A DNA stretch of 64,000 nt from [Clostridium] asparagiforme DSM 15981 (GCA_025149125.1 CP102272.1:3844001-3908000); one strand, 5' to 3'; shown: positions 8,216 through 18,820, numbered from the stretch's first letter. A program made the numbers and translations. Notes: a model not told the origin generated them from the sequence alone.

Positions 8216-8370
8216 TGCAAAAAGCAAAATAAAAAAATTTAAAAATCACGTTTTTATGTACTTTTTCCAGTACATCCCCCGCAGGAACGCGGCAGGCCGC
8301 CTTATTTTATATGGTTTAATTGGTTTGTTTTACAGATTAATTGGTTATATTATTTTAATTGGTTAAAGTA
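8216..8370. other. AT-rich regulatory stretch between sigma-54 promoter and terminator
   Basis: The 312-base gap 8130-8441 holds no gene. Besides the sigma-54 promoter, the repeat cluster and the terminator listed separately, it carries a perfect 7-bp inverted repeat ATGTACT-N6-AGTACAT at 8256-8275, about 55 bases upstream of the -24 element. That could be a second regulator's site or lie in the DNA that loops between activator and promoter. Confidence 0.5.
8315..8364. promoter_or_regulatory. Candidate enhancer (UAS) for the sigma-54 activator, site 1
   Basis: Three direct copies of (T/A)TTAATTGGTT at 8315-8325, 8336-8346 and 8354-8364, spaced 21 and 18 bases, that is about two helical turns. 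They lie about 130-170 bp upstream of the start set by the sigma-54 promoter at 8198-8215. The same core recurs at the same distance from the second sigma-54 promoter (9971-10024). Position and repetition make them the likely binding sites of the activator at 10015-12252. Confidence 0.6.
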
Positions 8371-8415
8371 TTTTAAAAAGAGAGAGCCAGACGTCCCAGC
8401 CGCCCGGCCCTCTCT
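8371..8415 (-). terminator. Terminator after the second DAACS symporter gene
   Basis: Minus-strand stem AGAGAGGGCC (8406-8415) pairs with GGCTCTCTCT (8379-8388), with one G-U pair, then a T run. About 27 bases past the symporter stop at 8442. Confidence 0.78.
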
Positions 8416-8441
8416 CCCGCCCGCTCTGTGCGGGTTCATTT

Positions 8442-9692
8442 TTATGCCTCAGCCTCGCCGGAAGCGATGCGTTTTGTCAGCCAGTCCCGGCCTTCTACCA
8501 TGCGCGTAATCATCATGGAAGCGATGGTGTCGCCGCTGGAATTCAGGCAGGTCGCCGCCGGGTCAAACAGAAATCCCAGAGTCGCGATCAGCGGAAATGC
8601 CTCCGCCGGGAAGCCGAACAGGCTGACGATCAGCATCTCGCCCACCAGCCCGCCTCCGGGCGCTCCGGAGAGCACAAACGCGCTCAGAATCGCAACCACC
8701 ACGGACATGGCGTAGGTCCCCACTCCGGTGAACGGCTGCCCGAAAATACCGAACAAAAATGAAATCTTGATGATGGAGGAGAGCACGGAGCCGTCCATGT
8801 GCATGGTCGCGCCCATGGGCAATACGATGTTGCTGATGTCCTCCGGAACTCCGATCTTCCGGCAGGCCTCCATGTTAGCCGGAATCGCCGCTACGGAGCT
8901 CTGGGTGGCAAAGGCCGTGACCGCCGGACTCAGAATGTGCTTCAGCATACGCTTCACAGCCGTCATGCCCCCGGCAAAGTACGTGTAAGCCGGGAAGGCG
9001 GTCACCACGTACACCAGACACATGGGATAATAGATCACCATAGCCCGGCCGTAATCTCCGATCAGTTCCGGCCCGAACTCGCCAACCAGATTCGCGAAGT
9101 AAGCGCCCAGCCCGATGGGAGCCAGCTTCATGATCACGTCCACCATTTTAAAGATGATGTCGTTCAAATTGTTTAACAGGCGGCCCGCCGGGCTTTCCTC
9201 GCCGCCGCAGGCGCTGACGCACACGCCGGAGAGAATGGCGAACACGATGATCGGAAGCATATTGTTGCGGCTCATCAGCCCTGAGAAGTCATTTACCGTC
9301 AGGGAATTCACCAGCAGATCGCCCACGCTGGCCGCTTCCTGCATCTCTGCGTTTGCCAGCTGGATGGTGGTGTTGGCCGCGGGAGGCCAGATATTGACCA
9401 CCACCAGAACCAGCGCGGCCGCAAACATCCCGGTGATGATAAAGGTAATCACCAGATTGCCCAGAATCTTTCCCAAACGCTTCATGTTAACCATATTGCC
9501 CACCGCCGCAGTGATGGACACGTAAACCATGGGCACCACGATGGTGAACATCAGGTTCAGGAAAATATCGCCCAGAGGTTTGAACACCGTGGCCTTCTCC
9601 CCCAGCGTCACGCCCAGCAGAGCGCCCACAATAATTCCCATCACCAGAATGATCGGAAAACGATAACTCTTCCAAATACGCTTCTTATCCAT
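8442..9692 (-). CDS. Dicarboxylate/amino acid:cation symporter (DAACS, SLC1-like), copy 2
   Basis: A 416-residue DAACS symporter, the same length as the copy at 5592-6842 and identical to it at roughly nine positions in ten by eye, with no gap. Differences are mostly conservative (for example NASGDA to NSSGDT near the C terminus, MVFVSITTAV to MVYVSITAAV), so the two may differ little in specificity. The same functional motifs are present: FATQSSVAAIP, MGATMHMDGSV and SGAPGGGLVGEM. The start has GGAGGG 6 bases upstream. It has its own sigma-54 promoter (9864-9880) with a leader of about 160 bases and its own terminator, so it can be dosed separately from the lyase-symporter 1 transcript. Confidence 0.93.
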   Translation of the reverse strand: MDKKRIWKSYRFPIILVMGIIVGALLGVTLGEKATVFKPLGDIFLNLMFTIVVPMVYVSITAAVGNMVNMKRLGKILGNLVITFIITGMFAAALVLVVVNIWPPAANTTIQLANAEMQEAASVGDLLVNSLTVNDFSGLMSRNNMLPIIVFAILSGVCVSACGGEESPAGRLLNNLNDIIFKMVDVIMKLAPIGLGAYFANLVGEFGPELIGDYGRAMVIYYPMCLVYVVTAFPAYTYFAGGMTAVKRMLKHILSPAVTAFATQSSVAAIPANMEACRKIGVPEDISNIVLPMGATMHMDGSVLSSIIKISFLFGIFGQPFTGVGTYAMSVVVAILSAFVLSGAPGGGLVGEMLIVSLFGFPAEAFPLIATLGFLFDPAATCLNSSGDTIASMMITRMVEGRDWLTKRIASGEAEA

Positions 9693-9863
9693 ATTTTTCC
9701 CTCCAATTCTTTTTCGTTCTCAATACGGCCGCAAAATACCGGAGAAATCCAGCATCCAGGCTGATCCGTTATCTGGTTAAAACTGCGCTTCGCCCCCTTC
9801 CATTTTGTACGGCGTCTCAAACAGCGGCGCCCGATCTATTTGTTCCCTCTGCCCTTATATAGA

Positions 9864-9880
9864 GCAACTTATGTGCCAAA
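9864..9880 (-). promoter_or_regulatory. Sigma-54 promoter of DAACS symporter copy 2
   Basis: Minus-strand TTTGGCACATAAGTTGCT: a near-perfect match to TGGCAC-N5-TTGCW, with -24 GG at 9876-9877 and -12 GC at 9864-9865, spaced 10 bases. It lies immediately downstream of the activator gene's terminator hairpin. Confidence 0.88.
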
Positions 9881-9916
9881 TCAAAAGGAGATTCTGAATT
9901 TTCTTCAGAACCTCCT
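9880..9916 (-). terminator. Terminator hairpin after the sigma-54 activator gene
   Basis: Minus-strand AGGAGGTTCTGAA (9904-9916) and TTCAGAATCTCCT (9886-9898) form a 13-bp stem with one mismatch and a 5-base loop, followed by TTTTGATTT. It sits about 100 bases past the activator stop and abuts the -24 element of the next promoter. With 9693-9863 (leader, nothing notable) and the repeats at 9971-10024 it fills the 322-base gap. Confidence 0.65.
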
Positions 9917-9970
9917 GTTTTGCGTACCATTTCTGCTCAATTTTCTCGTTCCCAGTCAAAGTCAGGGCTG

Positions 9971-10024
9971 TAATTGGTTGTTAACGCTGCGCTAAATCCC
10001 CTTGAATAATTGGTCTATCTGGTT
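9971..10024. promoter_or_regulatory. Candidate enhancer (UAS) for the sigma-54 activator, site 2
   Basis: TAATTGGTT at 9971-9979, TAATTGGTC at 10007-10015 and the looser TATCTGGTT at 10016-10024. These lie about 120-170 bp upstream of the start predicted from the promoter at 9864-9880, the same distance as the repeats at 8315-8364. They overlap the 3' end of the activator gene itself. Confidence 0.52.
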
Positions 10025-12252
10025 ATTTGCCGCTTTTTCCACAGCTCCATGCCCGCCGGGGTGACCCGGCTGCCGCCTCTGCCGCGGCCGATCTTGGCCA
10101 GACCCTCCCGTTCCATCTCCTCCAGCAGGCCGCGCACCTCCTTCTGGGATAGCGGAAACACCGCCTCTCTGGCCGCCGCCAGAATGGACTCCCGGCCGAT
10201 CAGCCTGCCCTCCCGGGCCGCTCTGCACAGCTGTTCCAGCACAAACCAGAATTCCATGCTACGCGCCTTCTGTTCCCCCCGGTTCATGGCTTCCGGCCCC
10301 GGCCCCGGCCAGCCCCCGGTGTCTCCCGTTTCCGCTTCCGGCCCCGGCCAGCCTCCGCCGTCTCCCGCCGGACCGGCGGTGTAACTCCCGTCATGGCTCC
10401 CGCCGCCTCCAACTCCCCCGCGCTCCGGTTTCCAGGCGGCGCTCCGCTCCACTTCCCGGCGGGCGGCTCCGTGCCAGTTTGACCCTGCCATTTCCCGTCC
10501 CCTGAGGAAGGTGGGCGGAAGGTCCTCGGGTCTTATCACTTCCTGGCCCGTATAGCTAAAATATTCCGCCACGTTGTGCAGCTCCCGGATATTGCCGGGC
10601 CAGCTGTACCCGGCCAGAATCTGCTTCACCTGGGGCGAAAGGCTGAATTTTCTCTGAGTCTCCCCGGCAAACCGCTCCAGCAGCAGGAAAATGTCATTTC
10701 CGCGCTCCCTAAGCGGAGGAATCAGGGCGGGCAGCGTGTTGATCCGGTAATACAGATCCCGCCGGAAGCTGCCCTCCTCCACCTTTTTCTCCAGGGATTC
10801 GTTGGTGGCGGCGATGATGCGCACATCCACGTGAATGATCTGATTTCCGCCCACCCTCATGATCTCCCGCTCCTGAAGAACCCGAAGCAGCTTGATCTGC
10901 ATAGCCTGGCTCATGCCCTCCACCTCGTCCAGAAACAGTGTTCCGGTGTGGGCGAACTCAAACAGTCCCGGCCTCCCGCCCTTTTTCGCCCCCGTAAACG
11001 CCCCCTCCTCGTAGCCGAACAACTCGCTCTCCAGCAGGTTCTCCGGCATGGCCGCCACATTGATGGCCACAAAGGGACCGTCGCTGCGCTTGGAGGCGCT
11101 GTGTACCGCGTGGGCGAACAGCTCCTTTCCGGTTCCGGTCTCTCCGATCAGAAGCACCGGGGATTCGGTGAGGGCCATGCGCTTTAAAATCTCCTTGGTG
11201 CGGCAGATTCCCGCGGACTGGCCCACGATGTCGTCGAAGGTGTATTTTGCCCGGTGTCCCTTGTGAAACAGCTGGCTGCGCAGCTCATTCTGCCGTTTCT
11301 CCACGTCGTTGAATCGCTGTAGCGTGGCAAAAGCCCCGATGCACTCGCTCTGACGCATCACCGGAATCACCGTGAGGTTTACGTTGGTCCCGCCCACGTT
11401 GATCACCTGGGCCTGCTGGACGGTTCTGGTCTCCAGGCATTTTCGGAAGGGGATATAGGGAAATACCTCCTCCCCACGCCGCCCCGCGATCAGGCTCGGG
11501 CTCACTCTGGTGATCTCCCGCGCCTTCTCATTGCAGGCGAAGATCTCCCCCTTCTCATTGATGCCGATCAGTCCCTCGTCCAGAATCTCCATCAGAATGT
11601 CGAAACGGCTCTCCACGCGGGTGGACCGCTCCAGCATGTGGCCGAAGCTGTAATCGTTGGTAGCCATGGACAGGAAATAAGCCTGAAACTCCCTGGTTTC
11701 CAAAAGCTCCTCAAAACCCAGGCGCAGCGCGATCTCGATCATCATGCCCGAGGTGCAGGACCGGTGGGGAAGCTTGATCACCTGGCGGATCCCCTTGGGC
11801 ACGTACCGCTCCTCGTCCGGCGTTACCGCCAGGTCCACGTTTTCCGCGAGCTCCGCCCCCGGATAATAGGCGATCAGTTCCAGATGATTGACGCCCAGGT
11901 GCTCCAACTGGGTGATGCCCTCCCGGGCCATTTTCAGGGTCATGTTCACGAACAGGGCCCTGGTGCCCTTGGGAATCTCCCGCAGCTTCTGGATGGTGGA
12001 CCAGCGGTAGGAAACCTCGATCCCCATGACCTGGCAGTCCGCGGGGATATGCTGCTGCACCTCATCCGTGGTGTCAAAGGCATCCGTGGACACCACAAAC
12101 AGGTCCGCCCGCTCCAGATGCCCCATGGCGGAACCGTCCCGCACGCTGTACATGCGGACCGACACATATTTCCCAAACAGCGCCTGAATCTCATCCGCGT
12201 AAAAGCTGCCCGCCCTGGGGTCCAGCGCCACCACGGAAATCGTCTTTTTCAT
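10015..12252 (-). CDS. Sigma-54-dependent transcriptional activator (enhancer-binding protein)
   Basis: A 745-residue activator. An N-terminal ~220-residue domain of unknown ligand is followed by a PAS domain (about 225-330) and a complete AAA+ domain. Walker A GETGTGKE lies near residue 371, GAFTGA near 418 and the Walker B segment [10 protein letters not shown] about 30 residues later; RRDLYYRI is the arginine-finger region and [10 protein letters not shown] is also present. It should hydrolyse ATP to open sigma-54 holoenzyme. After the AAA+ domain comes a Gly/Pro-rich linker (about 595-660) with repeated GGWPGP. The C-terminal domain resembles a winged helix ([25 protein letters not shown]) instead of the usual Fis-type helix-turn-helix. 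The start has GAGGAG 8 bases upstream. It is encoded next to two sigma-54 promoters driving two symporters and a C-S lyase, its evident targets. Overall logic resembles SigL-dependent cysteine catabolism regulators of other clostridia (inference). Confidence 0.9.
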   Translation of the reverse strand: MKKTISVVALDPRAGSFYADEIQALFGKYVSVRMYSVRDGSAMGHLERADLFVVSTDAFDTTDEVQQHIPADCQVMGIEVSYRWSTIQKLREIPKGTRALFVNMTLKMAREGITQLEHLGVNHLELIAYYPGAELAENVDLAVTPDEERYVPKGIRQVIKLPHRSCTSGMMIEIALRLGFEELLETREFQAYFLSMATNDYSFGHMLERSTRVESRFDILMEILDEGLIGINEKGEIFACNEKAREITRVSPSLIAGRRGEEVFPYIPFRKCLETRTVQQAQVINVGGTNVNLTVIPVMRQSECIGAFATLQRFNDVEKRQNELRSQLFHKGHRAKYTFDDIVGQSAGICRTKEILKRMALTESPVLLIGETGTGKELFAHAVHSASKRSDGPFVAINVAAMPENLLESELFGYEEGAFTGAKKGGRPGLFEFAHTGTLFLDEVEGMSQAMQIKLLRVLQEREIMRVGGNQIIHVDVRIIAATNESLEKKVEEGSFRRDLYYRINTLPALIPPLRERGNDIFLLLERFAGETQRKFSLSPQVKQILAGYSWPGNIRELHNVAEYFSYTGQEVIRPEDLPPTFLRGREMAGSNWHGAARREVERSAAWKPERGGVGGGGSHDGSYTAGPAGDGGGWPGPEAETGDTGGWPGPGPEAMNRGEQKARSMEFWFVLEQLCRAAREGRLIGRESILAAAREAVFPLSQKEVRGLLEEMEREGLAKIGRGRGGSRVTPAGMELWKKRQITR

Positions 12253-12313
12253 ATCCTATACTCCTCTCAGGTATTCCCCGCAGGCTGCTCCGGTAACCCG
12301 CCGCGCCGCATCC

Positions 12314-12365
12314 AAAAAATGCGGATGCCCCGCGCAGTCCGCCGTGACTGCAACAGGGCATCCGC
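12314..12365 (-). terminator. Terminator of the dnaG-to-nucleoside-kinase operon
   Basis: Perfect 10-bp stem GCGGATGCCC (minus strand, from 12356-12365) with GGGCATCCGC (12321-12330), followed by ATTTTTT. It begins about 10 bases past the kinase stop at 12374. Confidence 0.88.
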
Positions 12366-12373
12366 CCGGCGGG

Positions 12374-14026
12374 CTATACGTTCAGACAGCTGCCGCCGAT
12401 AAACTCCCGCAGGATCGAGTTCTTCGGTATATCCTCGCTGCTCACGCCCAGGAAATAGTCCAGGAACTTGAGCAGGCGCTTCGCCTCCAGGTATTCGTCG
12501 CAGTCCTTGGGGATGCCAAAAAGCAAAGGCTCCGCGTACTGCTTCAAAATGGCCAGCTCATAGATCAGGGCCGAGTTGAACATGGCGTCAGCCTCCTCCT
12601 GGAAGGGGAAAATGTTCTCCTCCTCCCCCTTGCGCACCGAGGGCCACATGCGGATCGTCTCCCTTGCAGGGTTTCCCCTGGTCCTGGCGTCCCGGACCAT
12701 GCGGCGCAGAAGCCGCCCGTCCGTGGTGGGAATCCGGTTGTGCTCGTCGATGTTCAACTGGGTCAGCGCGCTGATGTAAATCTTGAACTTGCTCTCCTTG
12801 GGCAGGGAGTGGGACATCTTCTCATTCAGACAGTGGATTCCCTCGATTACCAGTATATCCGTGGGTCCAAGCCGCATAAAATCGCCCTTGTACTCCCGGA
12901 TGCCCTTCTTGAAATTGTAGTAGGGCAGCTCCACCTGCTCCCCGGCCAGGAGCTTCAGCATATCCCCGTTGAACTGCTCTAAATCCAGGCATTCCAGGGC
13001 CTCGTAGTTGTAGTTGCCCTGCTCATCCCTGGGGCTGTTCACCCGGTCCACGAAGTAATTGTCCACGGAAATGGGATGGGGCTTTAAGCCGATGGCCTCC
13101 AGCTGGACGCTGAGGCGGTGGGCAAAGGTAGTCTTGCCCGAGGAGGAGGGGCCGGCAATCATCACGAATTTCACATTTTCCCGCTCCGCAATCCTGGCCG
13201 CAATATCCGCAAGGCGCTTCTCCTGCAGCGCCTCCTGGACCAGAATCAACCGCTGCATCTGTCCCGCGGCGATGCGGTCGTTGAGCGCGCCCACATTTTC
13301 CAGGTCCATGCGCTTTCCCCAAAGGGAGGACTCCGTCAGGGTAGCGAAAAGCTTCTCCTGAGGTTCAAAGGCCGGAAGCCTTCTGGGATCCGACATCTGG
13401 GGCATCATGAGCACAAAACCGTAGTGATAGGGAATCAGGTCAAAATACCGGATATAGCCCGTATTCTGCACCATATACCCGTAATAGTAGTCCTCAAAGC
13501 CGCCGATGCTGTAGATATTCACCCGGGAAACCCGCCGGTAATTGAACAGTCTGGCCTTGTCGTACATTCCGTGGCGGTGGAACAGCTCCACCGCGTCGTC
13601 CGTGTGCACGCTGCGCTTCATAATGGGGATGGCCTCCTCCACATACTCGCGCATCTTCTCCTTCACCTGATTTAACAGCTCGGGTGTCAGCTCAAAATCC
13701 CCGGACGGCTCCACGAAAAATCCCTTGCCGATGGAAAAATCCACAGACACCTTGCGCACCCGCTCCGCGCCCACCACGTCGTAAAACGCCTTCAGCATGA
13801 GCAGCGAGGCGCTGCGCTGGTACGCGCTCATCCCCGGCTTATCCCTGGCGGTGATGAAGGTCAGGCTGCAGTCCCGCACGTGCTTGTGCAGCTCCTGCAG
13901 CTTGCCGTTCACCCGCACCAGCAAAATATCGTTCTCATAAAAGTGCTGGTACTCCCCGGCCACTTCCAGCCAGGTCGTTCCCTCCGGGTACTCCCGCACT
14001 TCATTTCCGATTCTCACCTGCGCCAT
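12374..14026 (-). CDS. Nucleoside (uridine/cytidine-type) kinase with N-terminal TGS and tRNA-synthetase-like domains
   Basis: A 550-residue protein of a clostridial uridine kinase-like family. The N-terminal ~60 residues resemble a TGS domain (EYPEGTTWLEVA). Residues ~65-230 resemble the second additional domain of threonyl-tRNA synthetase (SVHTDDAVELF). The rest is a P-loop kinase with Walker A GPSSSGKTT, a DNYF substrate motif and VIEGIHCL. It probably phosphorylates uridine or a related nucleoside; the extra domains have no settled role. The ATG at 14026 has GGAGGAG 7 bases upstream; the TTG at 14041 overlaps that site and is rejected. It is the last gene of the dnaG operon, 84 bases after nif3, and is followed by a strong terminator. 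Confidence 0.85.
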   Translation of the reverse strand: MAQVRIGNEVREYPEGTTWLEVAGEYQHFYENDILLVRVNGKLQELHKHVRDCSLTFITARDKPGMSAYQRSASLLMLKAFYDVVGAERVRKVSVDFSIGKGFFVEPSGDFELTPELLNQVKEKMREYVEEAIPIMKRSVHTDDAVELFHRHGMYDKARLFNYRRVSRVNIYSIGGFEDYYYGYMVQNTGYIRYFDLIPYHYGFVLMMPQMSDPRRLPAFEPQEKLFATLTESSLWGKRMDLENVGALNDRIAAGQMQRLILVQEALQEKRLADIAARIAERENVKFVMIAGPSSSGKTTFAHRLSVQLEAIGLKPHPISVDNYFVDRVNSPRDEQGNYNYEALECLDLEQFNGDMLKLLAGEQVELPYYNFKKGIREYKGDFMRLGPTDILVIEGIHCLNEKMSHSLPKESKFKIYISALTQLNIDEHNRIPTTDGRLLRRMVRDARTRGNPARETIRMWPSVRKGEEENIFPFQEEADAMFNSALIYELAILKQYAEPLLFGIPKDCDEYLEAKRLLKFLDYFLGVSSEDIPKNSILREFIGGSCLNV

Positions 14027-14110
14027 ATCTATCTCCTCCAATCCACCAAACGCCTCCGCCCGCCCGGGCGGATAAACGTCTCCCCGTGAGCAGCCTTTTT
14101 CGGCCGTCCG

Positions 14111-14908
14111 CTACAGTACCACCGCCGGCCACTCCGGCAGCGCCTTTACCAGTTCCAGGTCCCGGCCGAACTGCTCCTCCAGGAATCCGGCCATATAGTC
14201 GATAAAAATGTGCTCCAAGCCATAATGGCCCGCGTCGATCACCGCCATGTTCCGGGCCACGGAGTCGATGCCCTGGTGATGGCTGATATCCCCGGTCACC
14301 AGAACCTGCGCCCCTCCGGCGATGGCCCGCTCGATCTCGCTTCCGCCCGCTCCCGGGCAAATGGCCGCCCTGTGAACGGGATCCGGCACCTGGTTCTGTC
14401 CGTAGACCACCACAAAGGGCAGCCCGAAGGCCTCCTTCACCCGGCGGGCCAGCTGTTCCAGCTCCATGGGCTGCTTCAGGCTGCCGATCTTGCCGATGCC
14501 GTAGGGCTTCTCACCCATCTCCCCCATAAGCTCTAAAGGCTCGCAGTCCCGCAGGCCCAGACGCGACGCCGCCAGATCGGCCATACAGCCCGGCGCGGAG
14601 TCAAAATTGGTGTGCATGGCAAAATAGGAAATATCCGCCTGAATCAGCCGCAGGATGCGCCGGGTGATAAAATTCTGATCATTGACCTGCTTCACCGCCT
14701 TAAAGATCAGCGGGTGGTGGGTCAGCAGCATGTCGGCCTTCATCGCCACAGCCCGCTCCACCACCGTGTCCGTGGCGTCCAGTGCTATATATATGCGTTT
14801 TACCACTTTGTCATGACGGCCGGCCAGAAGCCCGGGATTGTCCCATTCGCAGGCGCATGTCTCCGGCGCCAGCTCCCTCAGCCGCTCAATAATCTCACTG
14901 CATCTCAT
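14111..14908 (-). CDS. Nif3-like dinuclear metal-centre protein
   Basis: A 265-residue member of the Nif3/YqfO family, which forms toroidal hexamers with a two-metal site. Metal-binding signatures are visible: LLTHHPLIF (about 62-70), HTNFD (about 99-103) and, near the C terminus, TGDISHHQ and DAGHYGLE. The family is often annotated as GTP cyclohydrolase I type 2, but that activity is doubtful and the biological role is not settled. It overlaps the trmK 3' end by 14 bases, so translation is coupled. The trmK-nif3 pair after rpoD is a standard Firmicutes arrangement. Confidence 0.92.
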   Translation of the reverse strand: MRCSEIIERLRELAPETCACEWDNPGLLAGRHDKVVKRIYIALDATDTVVERAVAMKADMLLTHHPLIFKAVKQVNDQNFITRRILRLIQADISYFAMHTNFDSAPGCMADLAASRLGLRDCEPLELMGEMGEKPYGIGKIGSLKQPMELEQLARRVKEAFGLPFVVVYGQNQVPDPVHRAAICPGAGGSEIERAIAGGAQVLVTGDISHHQGIDSVARNMAVIDAGHYGLEHIFIDYMAGFLEEQFGRDLELVKALPEWPAVVL

Positions 14909-15630
14909 CGCATGCCTCCTTGATCCATTGCAATTCCTCCGCCAGAAGGCGGCGCGCCGTCTCCTGACCCCCGGTGGCCGGTTTCCCCGCCGCGTTTAAA
15001 CGATCGAGAATGCCCTCCACCCGGGCTTTTTCGTTTTGCAAATATTCCTTTAACACCGGGTTTTTGTCCCGGATCAGGCAGGCTCCATAGCGGTACAGCG
15101 CTTCGCTGCCGTACTCCATGGATCCGCGGCCCACTTCCATAACGGTATAATATTTCCCCTCATCCTTTACCATGTTCTCCCCCAGGATGCAAAACCCCTC
15201 CTGAGACAAAAAATGCCGGACCTTCTGCAGCTCCGACTGTGGGGAGAGAATCAGGCGTCTGAGACTGTCCCACATATGGCGTCCCTCGTCCAGAATACGG
15301 ATCATCAGTTCGCCGCCCATTCCGGCGATCACCACCGTGTCCGCCTCCCCCGGCGAAAGCGCTTTAAGCCCGTCCGAGAGCCTGGTTTCAATCCGCTCCC
15401 GGCATCCGGGGGGCAGCCTGTCCACATGAGCCCTGGCCCGTTCCAGAGGCCCGGACCGCACATCCATTGCGATAGCCCGGTCTGCGATCCCGGTCTGCAC
15501 CAGGTAGATGGGGATGTAACCGTGGTCCGTGCCCACGTCCGCCACCCGGCTTCCCGGCTCCACCAAAGCGGCCACCGCAGCCAGGCGCGCGGACAATTTT
15601 ACTGTTTTTTCCGTCGTATCATTTGTTTTT

Positions 15631-15638
<8 letters not shown>
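14895..15638 (-). CDS. trmK: tRNA (adenine(22)-N1)-methyltransferase TrmK
   Basis: A 247-residue class I SAM-dependent methyltransferase of the TrmK family, which methylates A22 of certain tRNAs at N1. The SAM-binding motif is [13 protein letters not shown] (about 35-47). Other family marks are [23 protein letters not shown] and LSPQSE. The C-terminal half is helical, as in B. subtilis TrmK. The start overlaps the rpoD stop by 8 bases and the end overlaps nif3 by 14, giving a tightly coupled block. Confidence 0.92.
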
Positions 15639-16752
<1,114 letters not shown>

Positions 16753-16815
16753 AACGGTCCACCCCTCTTTGCCAAAATGCACTCCAACGGCTTTGGCCCT
16801 GGCCCCAAATACAGT

Positions 16816-18738
16816 CTAGTCCAGGGTGATTCGCAGTTGCTTTAACGCCGCCTGCTGCCGGATAATCTCCTGCAGTCCGGCAATGTCCTTCGCATTTTTG
16901 CTGGCCGTGTCCAGGCTGTTCTTGCGCACCTTGTACACGGTCTCCGAAAACGCCTTCTTTTGTTCCTCATTACTCAGTGAGTCGCTCAGGCTTGCATTGA
17001 ACAGCGCCGCAACTTCCTTGTACTGGTCCTCGTCGTTGATGTACCGGCTGAGTATGGCAGCCGGATTTAAGGTTCCCGCTGCGTGGCCCCGAAACACTTC
17101 ATCCGCCACCTGGTGGTATAAATCCTCCACAAAATCATCCGCCGTTATGATTCCGTCGATCTTGTCAAACAATTCCGGGTTCTCAATCAGCCAGGTGAGG
17201 AGCAGCCGCTGTGATTTACGGATTCCGTCCTCCTTGGCCGGGCGTTTTTCCCGTTTCGCCCCGGGTCCCCGGGCGCCGTAGCCCTCCCGGGAATCCGGCG
17301 GCCCTCCGCTCTCCTGGGCGTATCCGCCCTGCGCGTTCCCGGCAGACTGTCCCCGCGAAGCCGCCTCCCCTCTCTCGGAGTAGGCGCCGGCCTGCCGGTT
17401 TATCCGGCCTGCGGCCTGCTTTGAGTAGCTCTCCCCCGCCTTTAAGCCCATGGTCATACCCAGCCGGTTCACCAGCTGGCGCAGCTCCTCGTAGGGGATC
17501 ATATGTTCCCTGGATACAGCCTGGATATAGTTGTCCCGCTCCAGGGGTTCCCCGAAACGCAGCAGCATCTTGGCCGTTTCCAGATAAAATTTCGTCTTCT
17601 GCTCCGGGTCCTCCAGCTGGTAGTCCTTCTTCAGCACGTCCACTTCGAACATAAAGCTGTTTCTGGCCTCCCCGATGCGCTCCCGGAAGGCCTCCGCGCC
17701 CATATTCTTGATGAACTCGTCCGGGTCCTTGTAGGGGCGCATGTTCAGCACCTTGATGGACATGCCCACCTCCTTCAGAATGGGGATGGCCCGCAGAGCC
17801 GCCTTGACCCCCGCCCCGTCGCTGTCGTAGGTCAGAATCACCTGGTCTGTATAGCGCTTGAGCACATTGGCGTGCTGGGTCGTGAAGGCGGTTCCCAGGG
17901 AGGCCACCGCGTTGGTAAATCCGGCCTGGTGGAGGGAAATCACGTCCAGATACCCCTCGCAGATCAGAAAAAACTTCTCCCGGGACGTCCTGGCGTAGTT
18001 CAGTCCGTAGAGGTTGCGGCTCTTGTCGAAGAGCTTGGTCTCGGGGGAGTTTAAGTATTTCGGCTCCCCGTCCCCCATCACCCGGCCGCCGAATCCGATG
18101 ACCCGGTTGTTCACATCCATGATAGGGAACATCACCCGGTTCCAGAACTTGTCCCGCCCGCCCCGCTCCTCCACGGTCACCAGTCCGGTCTCCTTCAGAA
18201 AGGAATCCTCATATCCCTTCTCCTTCAGATACCGGTACAGGTCGTCGCTGGTCTTATTGGCGTAACCCAGGCCGAAATGGCGGATCGTCTCGTCCTTCAG
18301 GCCCCGCTTGTCGTGAAGGTATTGATATCCCAGCTGCCCCTGGGGCTGCTTCAGCTGATAATAAAAATAGTTGGCCGCCAGCTTGTTGGCCTCCAGCAGC
18401 CGGGCCTTAAAGTCCGCCTGCTCCCTGGCCTCCTTGCTGTACTCCATCTTGGGCAGATTCACCCCCGCCCGGTCCGCCAGGGACTGAAGCGCCTCGGGGA
18501 AGGTATAATTCTCGTATTCCATCAGAAATGTGATCACATTTCCCCCGGCCCCACAGCCGAAGCAGTAATACATCTGCTTGCCCGGGGACACGGAAAAACT
18601 CGGAGACTTCTCATTGTGAAAGGGGCACAGTCCGAAATAGCTGGCCCCTTTCTTTTGAAGCTTCACATATCCCGAAATCACATCCACGATGTCATTCTTC
18701 ATTCTCACTTCTTCAATGACTTCATCCGGATAGTACAT
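16816..18738 (-). CDS. dnaG: DNA primase DnaG
   Basis: A 640-residue primase that makes RNA primers at the replication fork. An N-terminal zinc ribbon (CPFHNEKSPSFSVSPGKQ, YYCFGCGAGGN) is followed by the RNA polymerase core with Toprim motifs EGYLDVISL and YDSDGAG. A C-terminal helicase-interacting domain follows. Between them (about 440-510) is a Gly/Ser/Ala/Arg-rich, probably disordered linker. The ATG at 18738 follows GGAGGGAG. A perfect 7-bp hairpin CCGCAGG-N12-CCTGCGG (18761-18786) sits just upstream of the binding site; it lacks a T run, so it is not a terminator but could affect translation. First gene of the housekeeping operon. Confidence 0.97.
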   Translation of the reverse strand: MYYPDEVIEEVRMKNDIVDVISGYVKLQKKGASYFGLCPFHNEKSPSFSVSPGKQMYYCFGCGAGGNVITFLMEYENYTFPEALQSLADRAGVNLPKMEYSKEAREQADFKARLLEANKLAANYFYYQLKQPQGQLGYQYLHDKRGLKDETIRHFGLGYANKTSDDLYRYLKEKGYEDSFLKETGLVTVEERGGRDKFWNRVMFPIMDVNNRVIGFGGRVMGDGEPKYLNSPETKLFDKSRNLYGLNYARTSREKFFLICEGYLDVISLHQAGFTNAVASLGTAFTTQHANVLKRYTDQVILTYDSDGAGVKAALRAIPILKEVGMSIKVLNMRPYKDPDEFIKNMGAEAFRERIGEARNSFMFEVDVLKKDYQLEDPEQKTKFYLETAKMLLRFGEPLERDNYIQAVSREHMIPYEELRQLVNRLGMTMGLKAGESYSKQAAGRINRQAGAYSERGEAASRGQSAGNAQGGYAQESGGPPDSREGYGARGPGAKREKRPAKEDGIRKSQRLLLTWLIENPELFDKIDGIITADDFVEDLYHQVADEVFRGHAAGTLNPAAILSRYINDEDQYKEVAALFNASLSDSLSNEEQKKAFSETVYKVRKNSLDTASKNAKDIAGLQEIIRQQAALKQLRITLD

Positions 18739-18820
18739 GAAAAGTTCTCCCTCCTGGCTGCCGCAGGCCGCGCGCCGGACCTGCGGTTCCTTATGTTAAA
18801 ATGCAACGGGCCGCGCAATG

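Noticed and set aside
18761..18786. Hairpin upstream of dnaG as an attenuator
   Set aside because: It is a perfect 7-bp stem but is followed by the ribosome binding site and not a T run; noted only as a leader hairpin.
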